Source of the DNA: an uncultured bacterium
Lineage (GTDB): Bacteria; Bacteroidota; Bacteroidia; Bacteroidales; JACABE01
Reading direction: 5' to 3'
Assembly: GCA_903911455.1 (NCBI GenBank)
Contig: CAIWDQ010000568.1
Coordinates: 1-14,033, forward strand
DNA: 14,033 nucleotides
Shown piece after piece: positions 7,067 to 14,033 of this stretch (positions are counted from its first letter, which is position 1; each line of letters starts with the position of its first letter). The position numbers and the translations under genes are program-made. The notes under the pieces were generated by a model. The model had not been told where the DNA came from and made no database searches. It was given only the letters and a program-made list of their open reading frames with translations.

Positions 7067-8338
7067 ATGTTACAGTTAAATTATATAAGAGAAAACACAC
7101 AAGAGGTTATTGACCGTTTAGCAGTTAAGAATTTTAAAGCAGTAGATATTATTGCTAATGTGCTGAATTTAGATACTCAAAGAAGAGATGCTCAGAAGCT
7201 TTTAGATGCTAATCTGGCTGAAGCTAATAATCTAGCTAAAGAAATTGGCATGTTATTTAAATCAGGGAAACAAGCTGAAGCTAATGTATTAAAAGAAAGA
7301 ACAGCAGAGTTGAAAAATCAGGCTAAAGATCTTTCTGAAAAGCATGATCAGATAGAAACTGAGTTGAATCTGCTCTTAGTTCAGATACCTAATCTGCCAC
7401 ATTCTTCAGTTCCTTTGGGCAAGTCGGCCGAACACAATCAGAATATTCATCAGGAAGGCACTATCCCTGCCGAAGGTTCAAAACCTATTCCGCATTGGGA
7501 TTTGTGTGCTAAATATAATATCATAGATTTTGAACTTGGTAATAAGATTACCGGCGCTGGTTTCCCTGTTTACAAAGGTAAAGGTGCCAGACTTCAACGT
7601 GCGTTAATCAATTTCTTTCTTGACAATGCTACCTCTCAAGGTTATCTTGAAATTCAACCACCATTGATGGTTAATGAAGCTTCAGGTTATGGAACCGGAC
7701 AGTTACCCGACAAAGAAGGACAGATGTATCATGCAACTGTTGATAATTTATATCTTATCCCTACTGCTGAGGTTCCTGTTACCAATATTTACAGAGATGT
7801 TATCCTTAACGAAAAGGATTTCCCTGTAAAGAATACTGCTTACTCTGCATGTTTCCGTCGTGAAGCAGGTTCTTATGGTAAGGATGTTAGAGGTTTGAAC
7901 CGTTTGCATCAATTTGATAAAGTTGAGATTGTACAGATACAGCATCCTGATAAATCTTATGAGACTCTTGAAGAAATGAAAGAATATGTTGCTTCAATTT
8001 TAAGGAAACTTGAACTTCCTTTCCGTATCTTAAGGCTTTGTGGTGGTGACATGAGCTTTACTTCGGCATTAACTTACGACTTTGAAGTATATTCGGCTGC
8101 ACAAAAAATGTGGCTTGAAGTTAGCTCTGTTTCTAACTTTGAATCATATCAGGCAAACAGAATGAAACTTCGTTTTAAAGATAAAGAAGGAAAAACTAAG
8201 CTTGCTCATACACTAAATGGTAGTGCTTTAGCGTTACCTCGTATAGTTGCTGCCTTGCTTGAGAATAATCAAACTGAGGATGGTATCGTTATTCCACAGG
8301 CTTTGGTTGCTTATACCGGTTTCAATATTATTGATTAA
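7067..8338 (+). CDS. serS: Seryl-tRNA synthetase
   Basis: A 423-residue class II aminoacyl-tRNA synthetase that charges tRNA-Ser (and tRNA-Sec where present) with serine using ATP in the cytoplasm. The N-terminal arm (about 27-105) is two long charged helices, the coiled coil that grips the long variable arm of tRNA-Ser. The catalytic domain shows TAEVPVTN (about 233-240) and motif 2 FRREAGSYGKDVRGLNRLHQF (split by the loop, about 262-282). Motif 3 appears as GSALALPRIVAALLENNQ (about 385-402). Length is normal. The ATG giving MLQLNYIREN is the family start; an upstream TTG at 7037 would add ten residues but overlaps the promoter. It is the first gene of a tight four-gene operon, with an 18-nt gap to the next gene. 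Confidence 0.97.
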   Translation: MLQLNYIRENTQEVIDRLAVKNFKAVDIIANVLNLDTQRRDAQKLLDANLAEANNLAKEIGMLFKSGKQAEANVLKERTAELKNQAKDLSEKHDQIETELNLLLVQIPNLPHSSVPLGKSAEHNQNIHQEGTIPAEGSKPIPHWDLCAKYNIIDFELGNKITGAGFPVYKGKGARLQRALINFFLDNATSQGYLEIQPPLMVNEASGYGTGQLPDKEGQMYHATVDNLYLIPTAEVPVTNIYRDVILNEKDFPVKNTAYSACFRREAGSYGKDVRGLNRLHQFDKVEIVQIQHPDKSYETLEEMKEYVASILRKLELPFRILRLCGGDMSFTSALTYDFEVYSAAQKMWLEVSSVSNFESYQANRMKLRFKDKEGKTKLAHTLNGSALALPRIVAALLENNQTEDGIVIPQALVAYTGFNIID

Positions 8339-8356
8339 TATATTTAATCCATTAAA

Positions 8357-8965
8357 ATGAAAAGAATTGCGCCTTTTATTATTGTTGTTAGCCTTATTGG
8401 GATGTTGTTTACAACTAGTTGTGGGCATAAGAAAGTAAAATACAGGCTTGCTCAGATAGATACTCTTACAATATTGCTTGATAAGACAGAGTTGATGCTT
8501 AATGAAATTAACAACGACAGTATTACGGCTATGTTGAAAGAAGTTCAGCAGAAGAACGAAGCTATTTATCCTGTTTCTCATACTAAATTAAACATGAAAG
8601 AGCGTTCTGATTACTTTCAATTTACAAGTGTTGAAAAGCAGTTTAAGAGTTATTTGAATGATCATATTAAGAACTTAGATGAGCTTAAACTTTCGCGTAA
8701 GCAAATAACAGATCTTAAAACTGATGTAGAGAACCATGCTATAAAAGACAAGAAATTTGATGAGTATTATCTTACCGAAAACACTTCTGTAAATACTTTG
8801 TTTAATATGGTTAAATCATCTCTTTACAAGCTTAAGCAGAATACTGAAAAGTATAATCTTTTTAATCCTATTATCACAAAATTAATGAATGATAAAAAGA
8901 TTAAAGTAGAAACTGAAGGTGCTAAGAAGTCTGAAAAGGAAGCTGAAGGAGAAGAGGACGATTAA
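8357..8965 (+). CDS. Putative lipoprotein of unknown function, 202 aa
   Basis: I do not recognise a family. The N-terminus is a clear export signal: MKRIAP, a hydrophobic run (about 7-18), then FTTSC with Cys22 as probable lipidation site. The residues after Cys (GHKK) are basic, unlike the acidic surface-export signal of Bacteroidota lipoproteins, so a periplasm-facing location is more likely. The rest is highly charged and predicted helical or coiled coil (for example LNDHIKNLDELKLSRKQ, about 97-113), ending in an acidic tail (KEAEGEEDD). It sits 18 nt after serS and 15 nt before the TPR gene, so all are surely co-transcribed. A helical lipoprotein next to an exported TPR protein suggests the two may work together in the envelope; that is inference from position only. 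Confidence 0.8.
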   Translation: MKRIAPFIIVVSLIGMLFTTSCGHKKVKYRLAQIDTLTILLDKTELMLNEINNDSITAMLKEVQQKNEAIYPVSHTKLNMKERSDYFQFTSVEKQFKSYLNDHIKNLDELKLSRKQITDLKTDVENHAIKDKKFDEYYLTENTSVNTLFNMVKSSLYKLKQNTEKYNLFNPIITKLMNDKKIKVETEGAKKSEKEAEGEEDD

Positions 8966-8980
8966 TCTATACATAATACA

Positions 8981-10801
8981 ATGAAAAAAGTTATTGGGTT
9001 TATATTCGTAATGTTTTGTTTCGTCAACTTTGTGGCAGCACAAAAGACAGTTGATGAACAGCTTGCTTTAGATTATTCTCAGAACGGAGAATATGATAAG
9101 GCTGCTGATGTTTACGAAAAGCTTTACGAAACTACTCCCAATCAATACATATATTCTAATCTTTTGCAGGCATTAGTCAATGCTAAGGATTTTAAAAGAG
9201 CCGAAAAAATCATTAAAAAGATAGCTAAGAAAAACCCTAACGATCTTAAGTATAATGTTGATCTTGGTTATGTTTATAATACTCTTGGTGAAACTGCCAA
9301 AGCACAGAAACAGTTTCAGGATGCAATAAACAATCTTACAGCTAATCAGGCACAGATTTATGATTTGGCTAATGCATTTAATGTTCGTATGCTTTATGAT
9401 TATTCTTCGGAAGTATATCTTAAAGGTCGTAAGCTTTTGAATACACCTACTTCGTTTGCTGTTGAACTTGCTATGATGTATGAAGTAAGAGGCAAGTATC
9501 TGGAGATGATTGAAGAATATCTTTCGCTATGTGAAGCTGATGCAAACTATGTGTCGGTTGTGCAGGCTCGCTTGCAGGCTGTTTTGAATAATGATAAAGA
9601 GAATAAAAAGAGCGAAGTTCTTAAAGCTTCTTTATTGCGCAAAGCACAAAAGAATCCTGAAGCTAAGATTTATTCAGACTTGCTGATGTGGTATTCGTTG
9701 CAAACAAAAGATTTTGAACTAGCCTTTTCGCAAGCTAAATCTATTGATAAACGTTACAAAGATAATGGTGCAAAAGTTTACGAATTAAGCGACCTTTGCA
9801 TGACCAATGCCGAATATGATATTGCTATTGAGGCTTATCGTTATCTGATTGTTAAAGGGGATGAAAATCCATACTATCTGTTGAGTAAAGTGGGTTTGCT
9901 TAACGCGAAATATCTTAAAGTTACCTCAACAATTGTATACAGCAAGAACGATCTTCTGGAACTTGAGAAAGAATATACTTCTTTTCTTAAAGAATCAGGT
10001 AAGACTGCCAAGACCATCTTGTTGATGAAGAACCTATCGCATATCTATGCTTTTTATTCTAAAGAATCAGACAGTGCTATCAGCTTACTTAACGAAGCCA
10101 TTGCGGTTCCGGGGGCTGATAAAAATATTGTTGCTGAATGTAAGCTTGAGTTGGCTGATATTCTTTTGTTCTCGGGCGAAGTTTGGGATGCTACTCTTTT
10201 ATATTCGCAGGTTGAGAAGGCTTTTAAGCATGATCCTGTTGGATATCTGGCTAAGTTTAAGAATGCAAAGCTTTCATTTTATATTGGTGAATTTGATTGG
10301 GCTAAGGCACAGCTTGATGTATTGAAAGCTGCCACTTCTAAGTTGATTGCTAACGATGCGATGGAGCTTGCTTTATTGATAAGTGATAATATTACCGAAG
10401 ACAGTTCAACGGTTGCCATTGGTTATTATGCTAAAGCAGATCTTTTGGTTTACCGTAATCAGTACGACGATGCATTAGAGACTCTAGACTCTACACGTTT
10501 GGTTGGATTATCGCATCCAATCTTTGATGATGTGTTGTATAAGAAGGCTGAGATTAAGATAAAGCAGGGTTTGTATAAAGATGCCGACAGCCTTTTGCAG
10601 AAATATATGGACATGTATCCTAATGAACTCCTTGCTGATGATGCTTTGTTCCTACAGGCTCAGCTTAATGAAGTTCATCTTAATAATAAGGCCAAGGCAA
10701 TGATACTTTATCAGGATGTGATGTTTAAATTCCCGGGAAGTATTTATGTAGTTGAGGCACGTAAGCATTTCCGCAGGTTAAGGGGCGACCAGATCAATTA
10801 A
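8981..10801 (+). CDS. Exported tetratricopeptide-repeat protein
   Basis: A 606-residue protein with a cleavable signal peptide (MKKVIGFIFVMFCFVNFVAAQ, cut after about residue 20) and TPR-like helix pairs through most of its length. Clear repeats lie at about 25-110 (YSQNGEYDKAADVYEKLY and LGYVYNTLGETAKAQKQF). More degenerate ones cover 220-460, and a further block lies at about 480-600 (YRNQYDDALETLDSTRL, KQGLYKDADSLLQKYM). The end, LYQDVMFKFPGSIYVVEARKHF (split at the helix break), has the NxxP-like turn seen in the last repeats of BamD/YbgF-type proteins. TPRs are protein-binding scaffolds, so it likely holds a complex in the periplasm or at the outer membrane. It is third in the serS operon, 12 nt before rsmA. 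No enzyme domain is visible. Confidence 0.88.
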   Translation: MKKVIGFIFVMFCFVNFVAAQKTVDEQLALDYSQNGEYDKAADVYEKLYETTPNQYIYSNLLQALVNAKDFKRAEKIIKKIAKKNPNDLKYNVDLGYVYNTLGETAKAQKQFQDAINNLTANQAQIYDLANAFNVRMLYDYSSEVYLKGRKLLNTPTSFAVELAMMYEVRGKYLEMIEEYLSLCEADANYVSVVQARLQAVLNNDKENKKSEVLKASLLRKAQKNPEAKIYSDLLMWYSLQTKDFELAFSQAKSIDKRYKDNGAKVYELSDLCMTNAEYDIAIEAYRYLIVKGDENPYYLLSKVGLLNAKYLKVTSTIVYSKNDLLELEKEYTSFLKESGKTAKTILLMKNLSHIYAFYSKESDSAISLLNEAIAVPGADKNIVAECKLELADILLFSGEVWDATLLYSQVEKAFKHDPVGYLAKFKNAKLSFYIGEFDWAKAQLDVLKAATSKLIANDAMELALLISDNITEDSSTVAIGYYAKADLLVYRNQYDDALETLDSTRLVGLSHPIFDDVLYKKAEIKIKQGLYKDADSLLQKYMDMYPNELLADDALFLQAQLNEVHLNNKAKAMILYQDVMFKFPGSIYVVEARKHFRRLRGDQIN

Positions 10802-10813
10802 TACTATACTTTT

Positions 10814-11581
10814 ATGGAATATGTAAGAGCAAAAAAGCATCTCGGGCAGCATTTTCTCAGGGATGAGAATATAGCATTTCAGGTTTCGCAGAGTATATCT
10901 GACGCTGCTGTTAATGTGTTGGAGATAGGCCCCGGGATGGGCGTACTTACTAAGCATCTTTTAGCTAATAAGAAGTTGAATCTTTATGTAGTTGAGATAG
11001 ATACTGAGTCAATTTCTTTTCTTCACAAGTATTATCCTGAGCTTAACGATCGCATTATTGAAGGTGATTTCCTTAAGATGGATATTGAGAGTCTGTTTGC
11101 CGACAACTATACTATTATTGGTAACTTTCCTTATAATATTTCAAGTCAAATACTCTTTAAGGCTTATGATCACAAAGATAAGGTGGATGAGGTGGTAGGA
11201 ATGTTTCAGAAAGAAGTGGCTGAGCGCATTGCTTCAAAGCCGGGCAAGAAAGCTTACGGTATATTGAGTGTGTTGTTGCAGGCTTTTTATGATATTGAGT
11301 ATTTGTTTACGGTTGAACCGCATGTGTTTGATCCTCCACCAAAGGTACAGTCGGCGGTTATACGCTTGATTAGAAACAAAACCACGCATCTTAATTGTAA
11401 TGAGATACTCTTTAAAAAGGTGGTGAAGATGGCTTTTAACCAGCGCCGCAAAACCCTGAGAAATTCTTTGTCATTCTACACCTTTAAACAAGATTTTATT
11501 GATAGCGGTATGCTCACTAAAAGAGCCGAACAGTTATCTGTTGAAGATTTTGTGACGATGACGAATGCTATAAGCGAGTAG
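10814..11581 (+). CDS. rsmA: 16S rRNA (adenine1518/1519-N6)-dimethyltransferase
   Basis: A 255-residue KsgA/RsmA enzyme that places two methyl groups on each of two adjacent adenines in helix 45 of 16S rRNA, using S-adenosylmethionine, as a late step of 30S assembly. Visible motifs are AKKHLGQHFLRD at the N-terminus (6-17) and the SAM-binding LEIGPGMGVLTKHLL (36-50). The acidic EIDTES (61-66) and catalytic NFPYNIS (104-110, the NLPY motif with Phe) follow. The C-terminal part has FDPPPKVQSAVIRL (172-185) and FNQRRKTLRNSL (208-219). Length is typical and no catalytic residue is missing. It ends the serS operon, 12 nt after the TPR gene. Loss of this gene gives kasugamycin resistance in many bacteria. 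No terminator hairpin follows; array 2 begins 132 nt later. Confidence 0.96.
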   Translation: MEYVRAKKHLGQHFLRDENIAFQVSQSISDAAVNVLEIGPGMGVLTKHLLANKKLNLYVVEIDTESISFLHKYYPELNDRIIEGDFLKMDIESLFADNYTIIGNFPYNISSQILFKAYDHKDKVDEVVGMFQKEVAERIASKPGKKAYGILSVLLQAFYDIEYLFTVEPHVFDPPPKVQSAVIRLIRNKTTHLNCNEILFKKVVKMAFNQRRKTLRNSLSFYTFKQDFIDSGMLTKRAEQLSVEDFVTMTNAISE

Positions 11582-11713
11582 ACGACTAATTATTCTTTAA
11601 TCATAATATTACTACATGGCTATGCCTATAACTGGTTCATTTAAAGTAATCACATCTAATAACAAATAAGTAATTTCATACTCATATCAAACAATAAGAA
11701 GCTGATATCAGAG
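11582..11713. other. AT-rich spacer after rsmA with inverted array fragment
   Basis: No gene or clear terminator follows rsmA. GAAGCTGAT at 11698-11706 is the exact reverse complement of ATCAGCTTC at 11735-11743 in the first full unit of array 2, so the array starts with an inverted fragment. CTGATATCAG at 11702-11711 is a perfect 10-bp palindrome overlapping that fragment. Confidence 0.55.
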
Positions 11714-11944
11714 TTCGGCTTCCTGTTGTCAGAAATCAGCTTCACGAAAGACAACTTCGGCTTCCTGAAAGATACTTTCGGCTTCACGAAAGACAACTTC
11801 GGCTTCACGAAAGATACTTTCGGCTTCACGAAAGACAACTTCGGCTTCACGAAAGATACTTTCAGCTTCACGAAAGATACTTTCGGCTTCACGAAAGACA
11901 ACTTCAGCTTCACGAAAGATACTTTCAGCTTCCTGTTTTTGGTA
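11714..11944. repeat. Tandem array 2: eleven 21-bp units
   Basis: Units of exactly 21 bp start at 11714, 11735, 11756, 11777, 11798, 11819, 11840, 11861, 11882, 11903 and 11924. The consensus is TTCGGCTTCACGAAAGA followed by CAAC or TACT. The outer two units are degenerate and share CTTCCTGTT in place of CTTCACGAA. The ends alternate CAAC/TACT through units 2-7 (a 42-bp higher-order period), then TACT is repeated at 11861 and alternation resumes. TACT junctions form the perfect dyads CGAAAG-ATA-CTTTCG and CTTTCG-GCTTCA-CGAAAG. Frames are open on both strands, with no ATG start on either (only TTG at 11726 on the plus strand and GTG inside the repeat on the minus strand). It has no spacers and is distinctly more GC-rich than its flanks. 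Confidence 0.95.
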
Positions 11945-12076
11945 TAATGCTTTCTATTAGCTTTATCCGACCTGAACTTTACGTATGAGAACTTCTTATT
12001 TTAAGAAAATACTAAAGATATTCATAACTTTTTCTTAAAGAAAAAGCATTTCACGCAAAGTGGTATAAAAAACATG
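11945..12076. other. Spacer with a 19-nt near-perfect palindrome
   Basis: CTTTTTCTTAAAGAAAAAG at 12028-12046 has perfect 9-bp arms around a single A. It lies 31 nt past the stop of the leftward DUF4907 gene and 84 nt past array 2. It could help end transcription from either side, but the one-base centre and lack of GC pairs make a weak hairpin. Nothing else is visible in this stretch. Confidence 0.4.
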
Positions 12077-12412
12077 CTATTTATTTACACGCTCAACTTC
12101 TTCTTTGGTAAGGCTTGGTGGGAAAATATTCTTTTTAAGCTTTTCTAAAACCAATTCAGCTGTTTTTTGAGCATTTTCTTTAGTTTTAAAAGTAATATTA
12201 CCATCTACGGCAGGTATATTTGGCTGATGAATTATGAGCTTTTCGTTATTATATACATCATATCCCCAGCCAGATGAATCAATTTGAAAGGTCTTTATCA
12301 AATAAACATCTTTATTAATATTTTTATCAGTATTGCTTTGGCAGGATACATTTATAGTAATAAGAAAAACAAGATAAAAGTGGTGAAATATTTTAGAATT
12401 ATTATATGTCAT
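12077..12412 (-). CDS. DUF4907-family putative lipoprotein
   Basis: A 111-residue exported protein of the DUF4907 type found in Bacteroidota, function unknown. The domain covers about 38-108: SGWGYDVYNNEKLIIHQP (48-65), IPAVDGNITFKTKENA (66-81) and a helical end with LVLEKLKK and SLTKEEVERV. These match the family pattern of a short beta sheet (W-G-Y, H/Q-P-IPA) and one helix. The N-terminus has a hydrophobic stretch (about 11-21) then NVSCQSN, so lipidation at Cys24 is likely although Asn at -3 is unusual. It stands alone, transcribed leftward toward array 2 and convergent with the serS operon. No -7 box of the standard form is seen upstream, and the spacer to the AraC gene is very AT-rich. 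Confidence 0.8.
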   Translation of the reverse strand: MTYNNSKIFHHFYLVFLITINVSCQSNTDKNINKDVYLIKTFQIDSSGWGYDVYNNEKLIIHQPNIPAVDGNITFKTKENAQKTAELVLEKLKKNIFPPSLTKEEVERVNK

Positions 12413-12623
12413 TAATAGATATTTTTTGAAACAAGCATATTATAGATTATGAAATCAATTTTTAAAAATTACATTTTAATTGTTATTAACAGCTTTATTA
12501 ATTAAGCATCAAAAGTAAGTATTATATTTTGAATTATGTATGGAAAGCAACATAAAATAAAGTTATTTTTATGTTAAACTTAATAAATAAACTAATATAC
12601 TCTTCTATTTAATGAAATAAGTG

Positions 12624-12631
12624 TAAATTTG
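12624..12631 (+). promoter_or_regulatory. -7 promoter box of the AraC-family gene
   Basis: TAAATTTG matches TAnnTTTG and lies 35 nt before the ATG, giving a leader of roughly 30 nt. The spacer 12413-12666 is otherwise very AT-rich, with no clear -33 element. Confidence 0.5.
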
Positions 12632-12666
12632 TACAGTAATTATTTAAAGAAAAGGGCTCATATAAT

Positions 12667-13554
12667 ATGAAAACAACCGCAAGTAATAAGATTTATAGTC
12701 AGGATTTAATCTACAATGGTACTCCGATGCCTTTTGTAATTAAAACTATTGAAGCAATAGAAGCCGAAACAGGTGGCTTTGCCGACGATCCTCACCGTCA
12801 TAATTATTATACAGTTATATGGTCAGTTAATGCTACCGGTAAACATATTATTGATTTTAAAGAGTATGATATTCTTCCTGATCATATCTTTTTTGTGAGT
12901 CCAGAACAGGTTCATCAGGTTATTACTAATAAGGCATCTTTTGGATTTGCCATTCTATTTACTCCTGAATTCTTACAACGCAACAGTATTCGCGAAGATT
13001 TTATTGCTAATCTCAAGTTGTTTAAGAAGAGCGATGAAACGCCTCCTTTACCTGTTAATGATGTTATGAAAGTTAAGCTTAAGAAGTTTGCCGATCAGAT
13101 GTTGGATGCTTTTAACTCCGACGATGATATGCGTTTTGATATTATAGGTGCATATTTAAAGTTGTTCCTTATCGAGTGTAATGGACATTGTTCTTTAACT
13201 CCCGGCACTAATACACAGAATATCGAAGTAGGCAAAACATTGGTGAAGAGTTTTAAGGATATTGTTGAAAAGCATTTCTACGAATGGCATCAGGTACAGA
13301 ATTATGCTGATACTTTAAATGTTTCGCCTAATTATTTAAATGAAGTTATAAAGGCTAACATTAATATATCTGCAAAAGATTATATACAAAACAGGCTGGT
13401 ACTTGAAGCCAAACGTATGGTTGTTTTTACTGAGAAAAGTAGTAAAGAGATAGGTTATGATCTGGGCTTTGATGACCCTTCGCACTTTAGTAAGTTCTTT
13501 AAAACTAACAACGGTTTATCTTTACAAGATTTTAAAAGAAGTATATTGCTTTAA
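12667..13554 (+). CDS. AraC-family transcriptional regulator
   Basis: A 295-residue DNA-binding protein with a cupin-like sensor and a C-terminal double helix-turn-helix. The sensor begins with DPHRHNYYTVIWSVN (41-55; His43 and His45 on the first strands) and continues with ILPDHIFFVSPEQVHQV, the strand pair typical of AraC arms. The DNA-binding part covers about 205-295. The first HTH contains YADTLNVSPNYLNEVIK and the second SSKEIGYDLGFDDPSHFSKFF, the latter a good match to the AraC signature ending in PSxFSKFFK. It is of the type common in Bacteroidota, where ligands are mostly unknown. The likely target is not evident: the neighbours are a divergent DUF4907 gene and a convergent lipoprotein gene 13 nt away. 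It is probably autoregulated or acts elsewhere. Confidence 0.92.
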   Translation: MKTTASNKIYSQDLIYNGTPMPFVIKTIEAIEAETGGFADDPHRHNYYTVIWSVNATGKHIIDFKEYDILPDHIFFVSPEQVHQVITNKASFGFAILFTPEFLQRNSIREDFIANLKLFKKSDETPPLPVNDVMKVKLKKFADQMLDAFNSDDDMRFDIIGAYLKLFLIECNGHCSLTPGTNTQNIEVGKTLVKSFKDIVEKHFYEWHQVQNYADTLNVSPNYLNEVIKANINISAKDYIQNRLVLEAKRMVVFTEKSSKEIGYDLGFDDPSHFSKFFKTNNGLSLQDFKRSILL

Positions 13555-13567
13555 TAATTTAAATCCC

Positions 13568-13981
13568 TTAAGGCCTTTTATTAAAAGTAGTATTATAAAC
13601 TAAACTATCGGCTCCATCGTTGACATAATAATGCCAGGTTATGTAAGATTTGTTCTGCATAGTACCATATCCTTCAATAGTATTAATTCCCACAGTTTGT
13701 TTAGGTATAGTTACATTTGTTCCAGAAACAACCGCATAAGCAGTACCTGCAATGTTAGCAAACTTAAGCATTTTAATATTTGAACTTACATTGGGGTCGG
13801 CAGATATATCACAAATAAATGTTTGATTTTTGGCTACAGGAACTTCTGTACCATCCCAAGAACCTAGATAGTCATTGCGGGTGACGGTAAGATCTTGTAC
13901 TGTATTATCTTTTTTACAAGAATAAAATACCATTGTTGTAAGTACAAATAGTATAATGATGCTATAAACTTTTCTTTTCAT
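13568..13981 (-). CDS. Small putative lipoprotein, 137 aa
   Basis: I do not recognise a family with certainty. The N-terminus is a lipoprotein signal: MKRKVYSIIILFVLTTMVFYSC, with Cys22 followed by KKDN, so the mature protein is lipid-anchored. The mature part is mostly short beta strands (for example YLGSWDGTEV at 39-48, FANIAGTAYAVVSGTNVTIP and SYITWHYYVNDG). It has the look of the small lipocalin-like or DUF-type lipoproteins of Bacteroidota in which an N-terminal YLGxW motif recurs. It ends 13 nt from the AraC stop on the opposite strand. A consensus promoter lies just upstream at the window edge. Confidence 0.75.
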   Translation of the reverse strand: MKRKVYSIIILFVLTTMVFYSCKKDNTVQDLTVTRNDYLGSWDGTEVPVAKNQTFICDISADPNVSSNIKMLKFANIAGTAYAVVSGTNVTIPKQTVGINTIEGYGTMQNKSYITWHYYVNDGADSLVYNTTFNKRP

Positions 13982-14024
13982 TTTTCGTTATTTATAAGAT
14001 ATAATACACAAATTATGTGCCATT

Positions 14025-14033
14025 GCAAATATA
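14025..14033 (-). promoter_or_regulatory. -7 promoter box of the small lipoprotein gene
   Basis: On the minus strand this reads TATATTTGC, a full match to TAnnTTTGC, 43 nt before the start codon at 13981. The -33 region falls outside the window. Confidence 0.6.

Noticed and set aside
6569..11944. Composite mobile element with the two arrays as its inverted ends
   Set aside because: The unit sequences agree only at about 12 of 21 bases, there is no transposase or target duplication, and the enclosed genes serS and rsmA are core genes.
11656..11947. Open frames across array 2 on both strands (FGFTKDN and KLSFVKP repeats)
   Set aside because: The plus frame begins at a TTG in a degenerate unit and the minus frame at a GTG inside the repeat; no ATG or promoter supports either as an independent gene.
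12028..12046. Rho-independent terminator of the DUF4907 gene
   Set aside because: The stem is all A/T apart from a few G/C pairs, has a single-base centre, and no T-run follows on the minus strand.
12449..12505. Tiny plus-strand frame of 18 codons, MKSIFKNYILIVINSFIN
   Set aside because: It resembles the start of a signal peptide but stops at once, with no downstream continuation or promoter; AT-rich DNA readily gives such frames.

Overview
The window looks like chromosomal DNA from an AT-rich member of the Bacteroidota. This rests on the gene families present (DUF2723 membrane glycosyltransferase, DUF4907 lipoprotein, AraC regulator of the Bacteroidota type, short lipoproteins ending in SC). 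It also rests on the near absence of Shine-Dalgarno sequences, with A-rich stretches before start codons, and on several promoters of the Bacteroidota -7 form TAnnTTTG(C). I cannot name a genus.

Layout. 1-583: a leftward hypothetical gene and an AT-rich edge. 584-2473: a divergent promoter region, then a secreted tocopherol-cyclase-like protein and a small DoxX-family membrane protein, both rightward. 2551-2590: a hairpin terminator shared with the convergent gene. 2609-5821: a large leftward DUF2723 (GT117-like) membrane protein. 5973-6506: a DUF1697 protein, rightward, divergent from DUF2723. 6507-7066: a non-genic region holding a 21-bp tandem array (6569-6820), then shorter repeats of about 11, 9 and 7 bp that run into the serS promoter. 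7067-11581: a tight four-gene rightward operon, serS - lipoprotein - TPR protein - rsmA, with gaps of 12-18 nt. 11582-12076: a second non-genic region holding another 21-bp tandem array (11714-11944). 12077-12412: a leftward DUF4907 lipoprotein-like gene. 12667-13554: an AraC-family regulator. 13568-13981: a small leftward lipoprotein with its promoter at the very edge of the window.

How the genes relate. The serS-rsmA operon joins two translation functions (seryl-tRNA charging and 16S rRNA dimethylation) with two exported proteins of unknown role. The other genes appear to be single transcription units. No phage, transposase, CRISPR, defence system or RNA gene is visible.

The most unusual content is the pair of 21-bp tandem arrays flanking the serS-rsmA operon. 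Each has 11-12 units of exactly 21 bp (two helical turns), with short dyads in every unit, a higher-order unit order, and an inverted copy at the end facing the operon. Read in opposite orientations, both arrays spell a heptapeptide with a shared SFVK core, with differences mostly at third codon positions. Neither array has an ATG start, so whether they are DNA sites, structured RNA or unusual coding sequence is open.
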